Made by a program: the position numbers and the translations under genes
NCBI GenBank assembly: GCA_002007465.1
Contig: LNAC01000740.1
Span: 84,434-148,433, forward strand
Length of the DNA: 64,000 nt
Source of the DNA: Ailurus styani
Taxonomy: Eukaryota; Chordata; Mammalia; Carnivora; Ailuridae
Direction of reading: 5' to 3'
The notes under the pieces: generated by a model
What the model was told of the DNA's origin: nothing
The model's input: the letters and a program-made list of their open reading frames with translations, nothing else
Database searches by the model: none
Shown here: positions 1-11,218 of the stretch, piece by piece
Layout of the letters: each line of letters begins with the position of its first letter
Position numbering within the stretch: the first letter of the stretch is position 1

Positions 1-93
1 ATGTATTTAAAACAAATCTTTTTTTTTTTAATTCCATCAAGAACCACAGTAAATAGGCCTCGAGCATTTGGATCAAAAACTATCAGACTCCAG

Positions 94-290
94 GGCGCCT
101 GGGTGGCTCAGTGGGTTAAAGCCTCTGCTTTCGGCTCAGGTCATGATCTCAGGGTCCTGGGATCGAGGCCCGCATCGGGCTCCCTGCTCGGCGGGGAGCC
201 TGCTTCCCCCTCTCTCTCTCTGCCTGCCTCTCTGCCTCCTTGTAATCTCTCTCCCTCTGTGAAATAAATAAATAAAATCTTTAAAAAAAA
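94..290 (+). mobile_element. CAN-SINE, young type
   Basis: A full-length tRNA-Lys-derived carnivore SINE. The head is GCGCCTGGGTGGCTCAGTGG, followed by a B-box-like GGGATCGAGGCCC, a CT-rich stretch, and an AATAAA-containing tail ending in an A-run. It is close to the consensus shared by the youngest copies in the window. Its two overlapping open frames are SINE sequence, not genes. Confidence 0.95.
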
Positions 291-304
291 GAAAGTTCCT
301 GTGT

Positions 305-927
305 ATGCATNACATTGTCTCAGTTCCCCTCAGACTCCTACAGCAGGACAAGTCTGTTTGCCTCTCGAGTTTAAAGAGGCCACTTAGATGTCTCAGCGGT
401 TCTCACGTCAAAGGAAAGGAGAAGTCAATTCACTTTTCTACACAGGGTCAGCTGCACACAGTAAATACACACTTGTATGGGAGTGAGGAAATAATTTACA
501 TTTGTTGCCCAATCCTTCCCAGTTCAACTGAATATGCCAAATTCTTAGGATAATCACAGCCTCTACTACTTCAATCAAATCGGATCCTTCTAACTATCCA
601 ACTCAAACAGGGAGGAAGTAAGAATCCCATGACCAGTGTGAAAAATCACTGTATAATTGTAAATTAGAACTGTAATCAGTCCTCTGGCCCCTGGGCCTTC
701 TTCATCTCTGAGCTGTGAACCAAAATGACTTCCTGTGAATATATCTGCGGGAGAAGAGCTCCGAGGCACAGGGCAGAGAGAACTGCCTTGTTCGCATGCC
801 TAGTGGTGAGAACAGAGGGAATGTTCATAAAAAATGGAAAATGGAGGCTTGTTATCCAGCAAAGAGACACTCGAGAAGCATCCGTATTTGCTCTGTAACT
901 AATTTGTTTTAAAAATACAAAAATGAT
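305..927. other. unassigned sequence with a lone N at 311
   Basis: I recognise no gene or repeat here. Position 311 is a single N. Unlike the other single Ns, no flanking duplication is visible around it. Confidence 0.5.
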
Positions 928-1147
928 GGGGGCGCCTGTGTGACTTAGTTGGTTAAGCACCAACTCTTGGTTTCAGCTCAGATCATGACAGCAAGGTCAC
1001 GAGAATGAGCCTCGAGTTGGGCGCCACACTCAGCAGCGGAGTCTGCTCAAGATTCTCTCTCTCCTTTTCCCTCTCCACACCCCCTCACCATGTGCTCACT
1101 CACTCCCTCCCTCTCTCTCCCAAAATAAATAAATAAATCTTTAAAAG
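928..1147 (+). mobile_element. CAN-SINE, older diverged copy
   Basis: A SINE head (GGCGCCTGTGTGACTTAGTT) with a CT-rich body and an AAATAAATAAATAAATCTTT tail. It is several percent diverged from the young copies and belongs to a two-SINE plus-strand cluster. Confidence 0.88.
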
Positions 1148-1162
1148 ATATGTGAAAGTGAC

Positions 1163-1375
1163 AGGCACCTGGCTGGCTCCATCAGTTAAGTGACCAAGTC
1201 TTGATTTTGGCTTAGGTCATGATCTTGGGGTTATGAGATCAAGCCCCACATCGGCTCCATGTTCAGTGAGGAGTCTGCTTGAGATTCTCTCTCTCCCTCT
1301 CCTTCTGCCCCTCCCCCCTACTCACACATGCACTCTCTAAATAAATACATAAATAAGTAAAATCTTTTTAAAAAA
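1163..1375 (+). mobile_element. CAN-SINE, older diverged copy
   Basis: The head GGCACCTGGCTGGCTCCATC is followed by a GATC-rich body and an A-rich tail. It sits 15 bp after the preceding SINE in the same orientation. The flanking match (ATATG...AGTGACA against ATATGACAGTGATACA) is only an imperfect TSD. Confidence 0.85.
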
Positions 1376-1458
1376 TATGACAGTGATACATGCACATAGG
1401 TTAAAAAAAAAAGAGTAAAAGACTATAGCAGGATTTACATTCAAAATGTTTGACAACT

Positions 1459-1575
1459 GGGCTGGCTGGCTGGCTCACTCGGTAGAGCACTAGACTCGTG
1501 ATCTCAGGTTCATGAGTTCAAGCCCCACGTTGGGTGTAGAGTTTACTTAAAAAAGAAAAAAGAAAGAAAAAAACA
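1459..1575 (+). mobile_element. Short tRNA-like CAN-SINE
   Basis: A short form consisting of little more than the tRNA-related head (GGTAGAGCAC...GTTCAAGCCCCACG), ending TTACTTAAAAAAG and an A/G tail. An AAAATGTTTGACAACT TSD at 1443-1458 is repeated with one change at 1576-1591. The tRNA resemblance is that of the SINE; it is not a functional tRNA gene. Confidence 0.88.
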
Positions 1576-1591
1576 AAAATGTTTAACAACT

Positions 1592-2822
1592 GTGTCAAGA
1601 AGGGCACAGACCAATCAGAACCAATACTAGATGCTGTACCAGAGAGGACCCATTGAAGAGCAGTCTGGATATACAACAAAAAAGAGATTTTTCACCCCCG
1701 AATCCCAGCTCTGCTCCACAGATGGAAGCACTGTTAATTTCTCAAAACTTGTTCCAGAAATGTTCTATGCATCTATCAGCCTATCTGTGCACTTCGGTAT
1801 CCCTCTCTGTAGAGATCCCTGTTTCTGAAAACACCATACTGTTCTGTAGCATATTTTTTTCTTTTAACGATGCATCTCAGACGTCCTGATACATCTGCAC
1901 AAGTGAGGCTACCTTATTTTTGTGAAGCTTAAGCGATGATGCTGAAGGGGAGCAAATTCTGTCACCCCGAGATCTGTCTCTTTAGCATACTGATTATTTT
2001 AAGCTGGTTATTTTTAAGAAAATGCAGACACAAGAGAAATTCTGAAACCAAATAGAAGTTACCCTTTTGTAAGAGATATGTACACGCATAAGGGAAACCT
2101 CCTTTTGTAAGGATGTCTCCCTGGCTGTACCAAGAAATGGGGTGGAGGGGAGGCAGGGAGTCAAAATCTCTAGAGACTATTATCAATGAAGAAGACATGG
2201 ATTTAAATCTGGATAACAACCCTACCCTTATTCACTCTGCTTTCCCGGGTGACCTCCCACATCTGACTTCCCATCCCCATCATCTTCTTTTGTCCTTAAC
2301 TGAAGATGGTGTTTAAGATAATGGCTTTGGGCATTTCAGCAAATTACTCAGTCTTGCTGAGTCTAGATGCACATAGAGGTATATATGTATAGAGGAGGTA
2401 TACATGTTATTACATCTTTTTGTTCATTTTTCTTCTGTTAGTCTGTCCTGTGTCGATTTAGTTATTAAACCAGCCAAAGAACTTAGAAGAACTGAGGGGA
2501 TTTTTTTTCTCCCCAACACTACTCAATGTGTGGTCTGTGCACCAGTGCTAGTCCAGGACCCATGTGTTCTGGCCTGAGAAAGATAAGGGAAAGCTTATAG
2601 CAGAATGCAAAGCAACTATGTCTCTGAACACATGATTCACTTCAGCTGCTTTTACATATTACATATTGTTATTATTAGTAAGACTTTCTTGATAAAGTCA
2701 TTGATTTACATTCTGGCTCAAGCTCCTTATCTCCCAGGAGACCAATAACAAACAGAATGTCTACTTTGAGCAACGCCATCATTGAGTGTATATACCATAA
2801 GTTATTTAACCAATCCCTTGGA
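1592..2822. other. unassigned sequence
   Basis: About 1.2 kb of AT-leaning DNA with short chance open frames (at most 85 codons). I see no repeat family I can name and no exon-like structure. Confidence 0.5.
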
Positions 2823-3012
2823 TTTTTTTTTTAAAGATTTATTTATTTACTTTGAGAGAGAGAGAGCATAAGAGGGGGAGGAAAAGAGGGAAAGAATCTC
2901 AAGCAGACTGAGCAGGGAGCCCAAAGAGGGGCTGGATCTCACGACCCTAGATGATGACCTGAGCCTAAATCAAGAGACAGATGCTCAACCTACAGAGCCG
3001 CCCGGTGCCCCC
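2823..3012 (-). mobile_element. CAN-SINE, older copy
   Basis: Reverse-oriented SINE. It starts with the T-run and AAGATTTATTTATTTAC tail complement, then a GAGAGAG block, and ends at the complement of the head (GAGCCGCCCGGTGCCCCC). Confidence 0.88.
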
Positions 3013-3560
3013 AAATAATCTCTTCTTGACAGGCAGGCACTTAGGTTATTACAAGTGAACATGCATCTTTATGCACTTGGAAGAGTATTTTTGTATAGAT
3101 TCCTAGGAATGAAATCAAGGTATTAAAAAAAAAAAAAAGCTGATTGTGATGGTGCCAGTGGTTGGAAGAAACCTCAGAGATAATTAGTCCAACTCCTGCA
3201 TTTCTTTGATGAGAAAACTGAAACCAGAAAGGTACAAGCTAGGTCCAAAGTCAAACAAGTCCCTGAGAGGAGGAGGAATGGGCTCCTACTCCTCTGAAAG
3301 GAGCAATGACCTGGATGGAAAGCCTCAGAGTCCCAGGTAAGGACACGAATGGTTATATACTCAGCCTGCAGAGTGGTTCTTTCTCTAACGCCAGTATAAG
3401 TTGGAACAATTAAAGGTATCTCAGGGGCCTGGGGCCTGATCCACAAGAAATCCAGTCTCATTTTCCATTTCCGTGGCTGTTACTAGGTCTCATAGGAAGA
3501 CATGTGAAGGAGACTTGGGAACACACTAGTTGGGCCTGATTTTAGCCTCCCGTGGAGAAA
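3013..3560. other. mostly unassigned, with an old repeat fragment
   Basis: The stretch 3160-3260 reads like a common ancient mammalian repeat (gaaacctcagagataattagtcc... gagaaaactgaa). I could not settle its family by eye. Nothing else is recognisable. Confidence 0.4.
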
Positions 3561-4310
3561 GGAAGGAAAAGGTTGCATGAGACCAGGGTGTCCCATGAAG
3601 GGAGCTGATTCACTGGGACTTAGAAGAACTCAATGATTGGGCTCTGATCAGAGAAAGAAAAGGAACCAGGGAAAGAATCAGAGGCAAATGGAGGAGTAAA
3701 AGTGCAAAGAGTAGAGCGTGTAAGACAAGGACTGTGGCAGAGGTCCAGCAGAGGCGAGAAGCACCAACCACAACACTAGACGGAGAAATAGAACAAGAGA
3801 GCCCCAGGAGCCAAGAAAGCAAAGTTCCAGGAAGGAACAAGGATACGGCAGCAGCAAATGCTTACGTGAGATGAGGACTTTAAAATATCCACTGGTGGGG
3901 TGCCCAGGAGGCTGGGTGGGCTGAGCAGCTGACTCTTGGTTTCCTTTCAGGTCGTGATCTCGGGGTCATGGGATGGAGCCCCGCTTCAGACTCCATGCTC
4001 AGTGTAGATTCTCTCTTCTCCTTCTGCCTCATCCCTGACTTGCAAGTGTGCTCGCTCTCTCTTTCTCTCTCTAAAATAAATAAATCTTTAAAAAACTAAA
4101 ATTAAAATATCCATTGGATTTGGAAACACAGAAGCCACTGGAGACCTTGCTGAGAATCACTTCAGCAGAGCAGTGATGTCAACATCTGGATTGTAGTGGG
4201 CTGAGGAGGGAGCCAGAGGGAAGAAAATGGATCCATCGAGTGTAGACAACTCTTGGGCAGACTTGCAGGGAAGGGAATAGAGGGAGGGAGGTGGCATCAG
4301 GGAGAGCACA
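3560..4310 (-). mobile_element. L2 LINE relic, interrupted by a SINE
   Basis: Antisense L2/CR1-type LINE sequence. The order of recognisable blocks (agatgaggactttaaaatat, then ccattggatttgg, then gtgtagacaactctt) matches the reverse of the L2 ORF2 region. It is strongly decayed, with no usable frame. A CAN-SINE lies inside it at 3896-4102. Confidence 0.6.
3896..4102 (+). mobile_element. CAN-SINE inside L2
   Basis: A diverged SINE whose TSD TAAAATATCCACTGG (3881-3895) recurs as TAAAATATCCATTGG at 4103-4117. The TSD shows that this SINE landed in the older L2. Confidence 0.9.
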
Positions 4311-4611
4311 GGAGCATGTTCTACAAGACCTTTACTCAACTTCTTCATACACAGGCAGGTCAGTCACTCTCAAGGCCAGGAGTAGCTGCAGAGAGAGAGG
4401 GGCAGTCCCAGCTCCCGGACCAGCCTCCTCAGAATTTTGGTTCCCTGGGGATTTGTGTAACTTACCCATGGTAACTGAACCCTCTGTCAACTTACATAAC
4501 ACTGTACATTAACGGGCTGGTATTAAAATAAAAACTTACAATTAAAAAAAAGAATTCTATGTCCATACTGTTTGCAAGATGTATGCATGGGCTATGATAA
4601 TAACAATAACC

Positions 4612-4815
4612 ACCATTTACTGAGAACTTAGTTATGCAAAGCTACAAGCTTCACATCAATTACTTCACTGAATCCTCACAACCAGCCTGTGAGGCAGGCC
4701 TTACGACTTTCTTCAAATCCAAAATGATGAAACCAATGACAAAGAGCTTTAGTCGCCTGTTGTAGGTCATCCAGTCAATAAAGGGCAGCATAGGATTCAA
4801 ACCCAGGCCCATCCT
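4612..4815 (-). mobile_element. MIR, near full length
   Basis: Reverse-oriented MIR. It reads tttactgagaactta, then aatcctcacaaccagcctgtg, then attcaaacccaggccc, in the order of the reversed MIR consensus. Confidence 0.8.
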
Positions 4816-5025
4816 CCTCCAGGGCTGTGTTCCCAGCAGTGAAGCCGGGTCCCGGAAGTGCTGCTCTCTTAACCACAGGCATCAGGATCACCTGGGGAAG
4901 CACCTGAAAAGGGCCAACTCCCAGCTCCCACAAAACATCTACTCACTCCAAATCTACGAAAGGAAAGCCCAGAATCTGTATTTCTGTCAAGCTCCCCACA
5001 CAACTCTTTGGCTCACAGAAGTCTT

Positions 5026-5214
5026 TTTTTTTTTTTTTAAGATTTTATTTATTTATTTGACAGAGAGAGAGAGAGATCACAAGTAGGCAGAGAGAGAGGA
5101 GGAAGCAGGCTCTCTGCTGAGCAGGGAGCCTGATGCGGGGCTCGATCCCAGGACCCCGAGATCATGACCTGAACCGAAGGCAGAGGCTTAACCCATTGAG
5201 CCACCCAGGTGCCC
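5026..5214 (-). mobile_element. CAN-SINE, young
   Basis: Complete reverse-oriented SINE with TSD CTCACAGAAGTCTT (5012-5025) and CTCACATAAGTCTT (5215-5228). Most of it is repeated after the single N at 5245; see the separate duplication entry. Confidence 0.95.
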
Positions 5215-5421
5215 CTCACATAAGTCTTCTTATAGGAAGAATTTNGAGAGAGATCACAAGTAGGCAGAGAGAGAGGAGGAAGCAGGCTCTCTGCTGAGCA
5301 GGGAGCCTGATGCGGGGCTCGATCCCAGGACCCCGAGATCATGACCTGAACCGAAGGCAGAGGCTTAACCCATTGAGCCACCCAGGTGCCCCTCACATAA
5401 GTCTTCTTATAGGAAGAATTT
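5069..5421. repeat. 176 bp direct duplication around a single N
   Basis: Bases 5069-5244 and 5246-5421 read identically by eye (176 bp each) and are separated by one N at 5245. The unit starts inside the SINE and ends in unique flanking sequence. This is most simply an unmerged contig overlap. The second SINE copy is therefore probably not a real insertion, and the 115-codon minus-strand frame spanning the N is an artefact. Confidence 0.9.
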
Positions 5422-5692
5422 ACCTCCTTGTGGTTTGAGCTGCCTGGTGTTGGTCCTCACCCACACGGGGATTCACACTGTTCTCTGAGGAAAATGATAG
5501 GCTGGGCTTTCTGTCGGAGATAAAATAGATTCTCAGACCTTAACCTGGACCTATTGAATGAGGATTTCCAGGGGAGAGGACTGCCTTTCTGTGTTTTTAG
5601 CAAGTTCCCAGGCAGTTCTTATCTTCAGGGAAAACTGACAAACACTGTTCTGTTATTCGCAGCTGAAAGGATCCTAAATACTACCCCGGGCT

Positions 5693-5790
5693 CTAAATCT
5701 AACACTTACTCATTCTAAGCTTCATTTTCCTCATCTGTAAAATGGGTATAAATATGCCTGGTTGGCAGAGCCATTGTGAAGGTTAGATAC
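5693..5790 (+). mobile_element. MIR 3' part
   Basis: Contains the MIR core-to-tail block cttcattttcctcatctgta followed by aaatgggtataaat and a GTGAAGGTTAGAT continuation. Confidence 0.75.
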
Positions 5791-5794
5791 TATA

Positions 5795-6600
5795 CCAATT
5801 AGGATTAGACTTACCTGCTTATAATGTAAAGTAACAATGACTTTAAAAAAGGGGCGAGGGAGTTTTCTCTCAGGTTAAAGTCTGGAGCTAGGCAATCCAG
5901 AGCGGATGTGAGGTCTCTATTCATTAGGGATGCAGACTCCTGCTATTTGTCTATTTGCCCTTCCATTCTTAACAAATTGCCTCTTAGCACAAAATGACTG
6001 CTGAGGCTGTAGCCATTTTGTCTTTAGTCCTGGCAGAGAGAAGGGAAAAAGGGAGGTGCCTCCCGGCTGACTCAGATCCCCTTGAGGAGCATTACTGGTA
6101 GGTCCTCATAACACTTCAGCTTATATTACATTACTACTGTATACACAATCATAGAGCCACAACTTGTTGCAAGGAAGGCAGAGAACTAAAACTTTTAGTT
6201 CAGCATCACATTTTTGCCACACAAATAAATCAGGCTTCTGTTACTTAAAACGAAAGGAGAATAAGTACTGGTGGGGCAGCCACAGAAATGTGCTCCCACA
6301 GACTTCCTACTGCTTGGAGCTGAGGACAGCAGCTGCTGTGCTTTGGTGTTCACTGGCCACAGCCCCCATGGGCTGCACCCCACCAATGACTGAGTCTGGC
6401 TGGGGGCAAAGTCAGACCCAGTCCCGAGAGACAAGGGACGGACGGATTCCTTTGTTGACTGGCTTTGGCTCAAGAACTCCGTGACAGCTTTGCCAAACCT
6501 TCATTAGACTGAATTTTCCTTAAAACTCAAAGGGAAAACAAACAAACAAACGAAAACAACGCAGGGCACTACCCCCTTCCTATGGGGTCTGACGACCCTC
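5795..6600. other. unassigned, probably an old LTR-like repeat at 5795-6120
   Basis: 5795-6120 has the feel of an old LTR or L1-associated repeat (for example gctgtagccattttgtcttt), but no family is assigned. 6120-6600 contains opposite-strand chance frames of 106 and 92 codons that overlap each other. Neither has exon features. Confidence 0.35.
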
Positions 6601-6725
6601 CTGGCCTTTAAGCCTTCTCCCTATTTCCTTTGAAAGGCATTTTTTCCCCTAGTAAAATCCTGATACAATGAATCCCATCCTGGTGTCTGCTCCTCGAAGG
6701 ACCCGGACTAACAAAATCGGCAAGG
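6600..6725 (+). mobile_element. LTR-like 3' end
   Basis: The order 'cccatcctggtgtctgctcc' then 'ggacccggactaacaaaat' resembles the 3' end of old ERVL/MaLR-type LTRs. The fragment is too short and diverged for a family call. Confidence 0.4.
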
Positions 6726-6825
6726 CGATTCACAGTCTCTAGTGCAGACTCAATAATGCATGTAACACCTGCATAACACAGGAATGGGCGTGTGGTAGGC
6801 ACTCAATAAATAACAGCTGTGTGGT
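6725..6825 (+). mobile_element. possible MIR tail fragment
   Basis: 'gtggtaggcactcaataaat' matches the MIR 3' end. The rest is too diverged to be sure. Confidence 0.45.
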
Positions 6826-6829
6826 GATA

Positions 6830-7497
6830 CTCGGGGGGAGGGGCCGGAGAAGTTATGCAGAGAACAGAGTGTTTACACATGGAGGGGAGCAAGGGTCTGA
6901 GGCAAATCACTGACTCTACTTCACCCCCAGAATGGTTCTGCTACAGTAAGATCTGGTTAAAACCAGCACCAAAGTTAGATGAAAGGGGAAAATAGACTCT
7001 AGATAGTTATCACAGGAAAACTGAACTGCTATTACTTAGCATTAGCCATTTCAGCTCATTTTTTTGAAAGAAAGGGGTGGAGGGAATAAAGAAAAATTTA
7101 GGGCAGGCCCTGAAACAAAACTACACAAAATAAACCCAGTATCCTAGGTTAATATTATATCTCCTATTGGAAAAACGGTAACCAGAAATGACTTGTCATG
7201 ATGACCTAAGAACACTACTCCCATGAGAATGTTTTTAGAATGCAACCGAAAGCCCATGCAAGGCTCTACAAAAATAATAAAGAATTCCAAGGAGAAAATA
7301 CAGAGTGAGGAGAGACATGACAGGGGAAAAGGCACATGTCATCTGTAGAGGACACAAAAGTTCCATGGAAGCTTATCCAACATTATGTACTTGGCACACA
7401 GTAGGAGCTTAATGAGTGACGGTCTTCCAGAAAATTGAATGGCTCAGTCAGAATTATAGCTCACCATTCATGTATCCATTAAAGAAAGAGTTGAAGA
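6830..7497. other. unassigned, with a short MIR-like tail at 7380-7415
   Basis: Mostly unrecognised AT-rich DNA. 'cttggcacacagtaggagct' at about 7391 looks like the end of an MIR. Confidence 0.4.
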
Positions 7498-7694
7498 GGG
7501 GTGCCTGGGTGGCTCAGTTGTTAAGCGTCTGCGTTTGGCTCAGGTCATAATTGCAATGTCCTGGGATGGAGTCCTGCGTCCGGCTCCCTGCTTGACAGGG
7601 AGTCTGCTTCTCCCTTTCCCCCTGCATGTATACCCTCTCTGTCTCCCTCTCTCTCTCTCAAATAAATAAATAAAATCTTAAAAAAAAAAAAAAA
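7498..7694 (+). mobile_element. CAN-SINE
   Basis: Full-length SINE with head GTGCCTGGGTGGCTCAGTTG, CT-rich stretch, AAATAAATAAATAAAATCTT tail and A-run. No clear TSD. Confidence 0.93.
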
Positions 7695-7969
7695 GATTTG
7701 TAGAAAGACTACCTGTGCGAGGCCACGTGCTAGGCCATGAGGGTGCCACAGTGAGTAAGACAGCTGAGGTTCTTGCCCTTACCACCCTTTGCAGACATTC
7801 CACGTGGGACCATCTACTTCTGTCTTTCCACAGACACAGCCTGAATTGGTGCCCATGTCCTTCTGATTTAAAGCCTATACATTGCTTCTGAAATATTTCC
7901 TTGGTCTCTAAAACCAACTTGACCCACCCATGCAAAATGATCTCCAATGCAATCTTGCATTTCCACTGG

Positions 7970-8560
7970 CCTCTGTGTTAGTTATCTATTGGTATATAAC
8001 AAACTACCACCAAAACTTAGCCCCTGAAAAGAACATTTACTATCTCGCAGAGCTAAGGGCAGATTCAGCCAGATGGTCTGAGAGCTCAGGGTCTCCTGTA
8101 GGATTTCAGTCAAGGTGTCCATTGGGCTAGAGGATCTGCTTCCAAGGTGGCTTGCTCACGTGACTAGCAAATGAATGCAGGCTGTTGCCAGAAGGCCTCA
8201 GTTCTTTACTACGTGGGTCCTCTCCGGAGAGCTCCTCATGACATGGCAGCTAGCTTTCCCCAGAGCAAATGATCTGATAGAAAGACAGACAAAGAAAGAC
8301 ACAGAGACACCAAGAGAGCACCTAATGTCTTCTATAACCCAACCTCACAAAGAACATGTCATCACTCCTCTTATATTCTGTTGGTCACACAGCCCACCCC
8401 CTGGTATGTGGGTGGGGACTCCACAGGGTGTGAAAACCAGGAGGCAAGGCAGGTCATGGGGGGGTACCCTGGGGACTGGTGGCCACAGCCTCAAGGAGAG
8501 CCTCCTGGTCCCAAGCTCCACCCAAACCTCAGTGGGGGAACTGGAGGTGGGTGCAAATTT
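7970..8560 (-). mobile_element. MaLR/MLT1-like LTR relic
   Basis: Starts TGTTAGTTATCTATTGGTAT, followed by aacaaactaccaccaaaact, the ggatctgcttccaaggtggc block and tattctgttggtcac. This is the order of a reversed MaLR-type solo LTR. The exact family is not settled by eye. The 131- and 121-codon frames here are repeat-derived chance frames. Confidence 0.55.
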
Positions 8561-9365
8561 CACTTTTTGAAAATACAAAGGCATACAGCAGTCAATTTAC
8601 CCGGTCCTGGAACCCTCTTGTTTGCACCCCAGAGAACTGTGTTTCCTCATGTACCATCACACCATAGGCCTGCATGGAAAGACCCATGGAAACAGCTCCA
8701 GGGAAGTCACTGGGGCTTGTTTCACTGTTCAGTGTCCTCCCTCTGAGGACCCATCCTGGAGTTACCTCTCCCACTTGTTCTCTATTTTCTCCAATTCCTT
8801 CAACTTTTCATTTTATCCTTTTGCATATTTTGTACTTGTATAATTCCTCTCAAAGCTTTTGTGGGTTGAGGTGGAGTATAGAAACATTTAAAAAAAAGAG
8901 AGTTTTTGCCTTAAAGACTGATGACTTGCACACATGTGCCATCTAGTGGTAAGAGTGCTAACTGCCAAAATGGAAATCTCCCAGATTTTTCCTCATTTGT
9001 TTTTTCCGGGAAGCAGGAATGGGAGGAATGGAAGAGGAGGGAAACCGAGACCTCCCCTAGTGCTTTGTCAGGTAGTTGAGACTGCTGGGGAGTTAAGAGG
9101 TTCCAGGTAGGGCAAAGGAGCAGGTGATTCGATGGCTGGAATCCAACGTGATTTACTGGAATCCAAAGAAGCCAAAAAGTAGTGAAAACCTTGCGAACGA
9201 GAAAGACACCGGTGGTAGAAAGGTTAAGTGAAAGGTGTTAGAAAAACTAAACCATGAAAATAGACCAGATTCAGGCAAACGATCACTTGAAAGGTACGTC
9301 ATGTGGGTTGATTGCAGGTGTGACCAGCCATTTTTTAACCATTCACATTAACAGCAAGAAGAAGA
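8560..9365. other. unassigned sequence with a CTCF-like site
   Basis: No gene or named repeat. A CTCF-like match lies at 8936-8950 and is listed separately. Confidence 0.4.
8936..8950 (-). promoter_or_regulatory. CTCF-like motif
   Basis: The minus strand reads ACCACTAGATGGCAC, matching the CTCF core CCASYAGRKGGC at all core positions. Occupancy cannot be judged from sequence. Confidence 0.5.
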
Positions 9366-9369
9366 GTCT

Positions 9370-9490
9370 AATGTTTTTGTTTCATGAGAAAACTGGGGCT
9401 CAGAGGCCCTGAGCACCTTGTCCAATAGAGCCTGTTAGGTCCAGCATGACCCTGAGACTAGTTCTCTTTCCCCAGAACCACACTGCCTCT
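9370..9490 (-). mobile_element. MIR fragment
   Basis: 'catgagaaaactggggctca' followed by GAGGCCCTGAGCACCTTGTCC matches the reversed MIR centre. Confidence 0.6.
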
Positions 9491-10378
9491 CACCATATAT
9501 AACAGATGCTTATATGGGCTTTCATTTTGCACAGTTTCAAAATAAAAATCAGATTGTCACATAAAAATGCTGGATCCAGCATGTTTCCAAGAAATTATTA
9601 CTCACTGGTTTTCAGCTGCACCTTGGCATACACCCCAGGAAGTCAGGAGATGAAATGCTGGTTTCATTCACCTTCCCTGGATGGCAGAAGCCCTTCGTCC
9701 ACATGATAGGGAGGGACTGTAGAAGCCTGGGGCAGAGAAAGTAAGTTCATTCATCCAGTGTTAACCTGGCATCTGCTCTGGGCCAGGCTCTCGCAGGATG
9801 CTGGAGTGGCGAGACCAACAATGCACTGGCCATATCTGTTTGTACCCTGATGTGTGTTCTTGGACACAGCTTGAACCACATCTAGGGTAGAGAGTTTGGA
9901 TCTGGAGGGCCCTTGAAGATCTAGCCCAGTGGTCTGTAGTCTCAGACTGAACTGTCTTGGACACAGCCTGGAGTCAGAGACTATCAGGGGAGTAAGGGCC
10001 TAGAGCTACTATCTAAGTACGAACTCTATCACACTAGACAGCATAGATACAGAACATTTTCATCATCTCAGAGAATTCCATAGGATAGCAAATCTAAGAG
10101 TGTCCTTTCCTGGATTTTCTGTTTCTGAGTCTTACTAGTTCTTCTAGACTCTGTAAATACTAATAGAAGTAGAGACTGATATGAGTCACTGGCTTCTGGA
10201 AGGGCTAGAGCCCCACTACAATGGCTGTTCCAGATCTGATATCCTCAGGAACAAATGACCCACCTGAGATAGAAGACACTTGGAGTTCAGTTCCTTAAAC
10301 TTCTCAGGCTCCTGTGATGGTGAAAGGAGACAGAATAGGAGCAAAGGGAGCAAAGAGAGTATTAAGGGCCTCAAGTTT
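9490..10378. other. unassigned sequence
   Basis: Possibly includes a weak L2/MIR-like scrap at 9770-9830 (ggcatctgctctgggccagg). Otherwise nothing is recognised. Confidence 0.35.
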
Positions 10379-10545
10379 TGAGGTCAGAAAGATCTAGGGT
10401 CCTATCCCAGATTCCTTATTACCAGTTGGGTGAACTCTGGGCCAAGCCTCTGCTCACCAGCTTTCTTGACTGCAAAAAGAATCTAAGACCCACAATTGTC
10501 ATGAGGATTAAATGAGGCAGTGGATGAGACAGTGCCTGGCCATGG
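10378..10545 (+). mobile_element. MIR
   Basis: Plus-oriented MIR. 'ttaccagttgggtgaactct', then a 'gtcatgaggattaaatgagg' block and a 'gtgcctggcca' end appear in consensus order. Confidence 0.65.
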
Positions 10546-10549
10546 TAAG

Positions 10550-10880
10550 TGCAGATTTCTCACTCATCTCTTCTCCCCCTTTTGGACGCTACTTTCTACT
10601 CTGCTGTGGACAGGAGCCCCACACCACCTTCCTATCAGGTATCAGGTGGAGGCTAGTGATGGCTACCTGTCCCACTCAGTCTCTCAGCGGAACTTCTTAT
10701 GAAAATACCAACCGCCTGGCCTCATGTTCTGCATCATACAGAGAAAGAAAACAAGTTCCTGAGAGCAGCACCTTACTGTCTTGAGGGAGAGATTAGTAGG
10801 CAAACTAACAATTATATAGCTAGGGTGGAGCACGCACAGGAGAAGAGCACAGAGGAAGCAATACTGTGACCAGGACAGGA
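10550..10880. other. unassigned sequence
   Basis: Short overlapping chance frames; no named element. Confidence 0.35.
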
Positions 10881-11110
10881 AGGGTGAACTGAAGTCACCC
10901 TGCTCAGCAAGCACATGGAATAATGCATAGTGAGCAGAGGGAAAAAGGGAGACTGGAAAGCAAGGTAAATCCAATGATGAGGGCCCTTGAGCACTGGGCC
11001 CAAGGAGTTTGACTTGCCTCAAGTCAAGGGAGCCTTGACTTGAAAACAAAGCCTCTAAAAGGGAGTAAAATCATATTTGAATTTTGAAGATTTTTCTATA
11101 TTGCCAGTGT
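10880..11110 (-). mobile_element. L2-like fragment
   Basis: 'gggcccaaggagtttgactt' followed by 'gggagtaaaatcatatttga' resembles the reversed L2 segment that includes 'gacatgatcagattt'. Diverged. Confidence 0.45.
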
Positions 11111-11218
11111 GTGATGGCTTCGAAGAGGCAAGGCTGGAGGAAGGGAAGCCAGCCTTAATTTGCTCTACTCACTCCCTACTTCACGGTGGTGCTCCAATTA
11201 CAAAAGGCTTCTCTCATT

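Noticed and set aside
1459..1575. A tRNA gene at the tRNA-like head
   Set aside because: It matches the short CAN-SINE, with A-tail and TSD. The same head appears at many loci.
5049..5396. 115-codon minus-strand protein with an internal repeat
   Set aside because: It is the SINE translated twice across the artefactual N-joined duplication.
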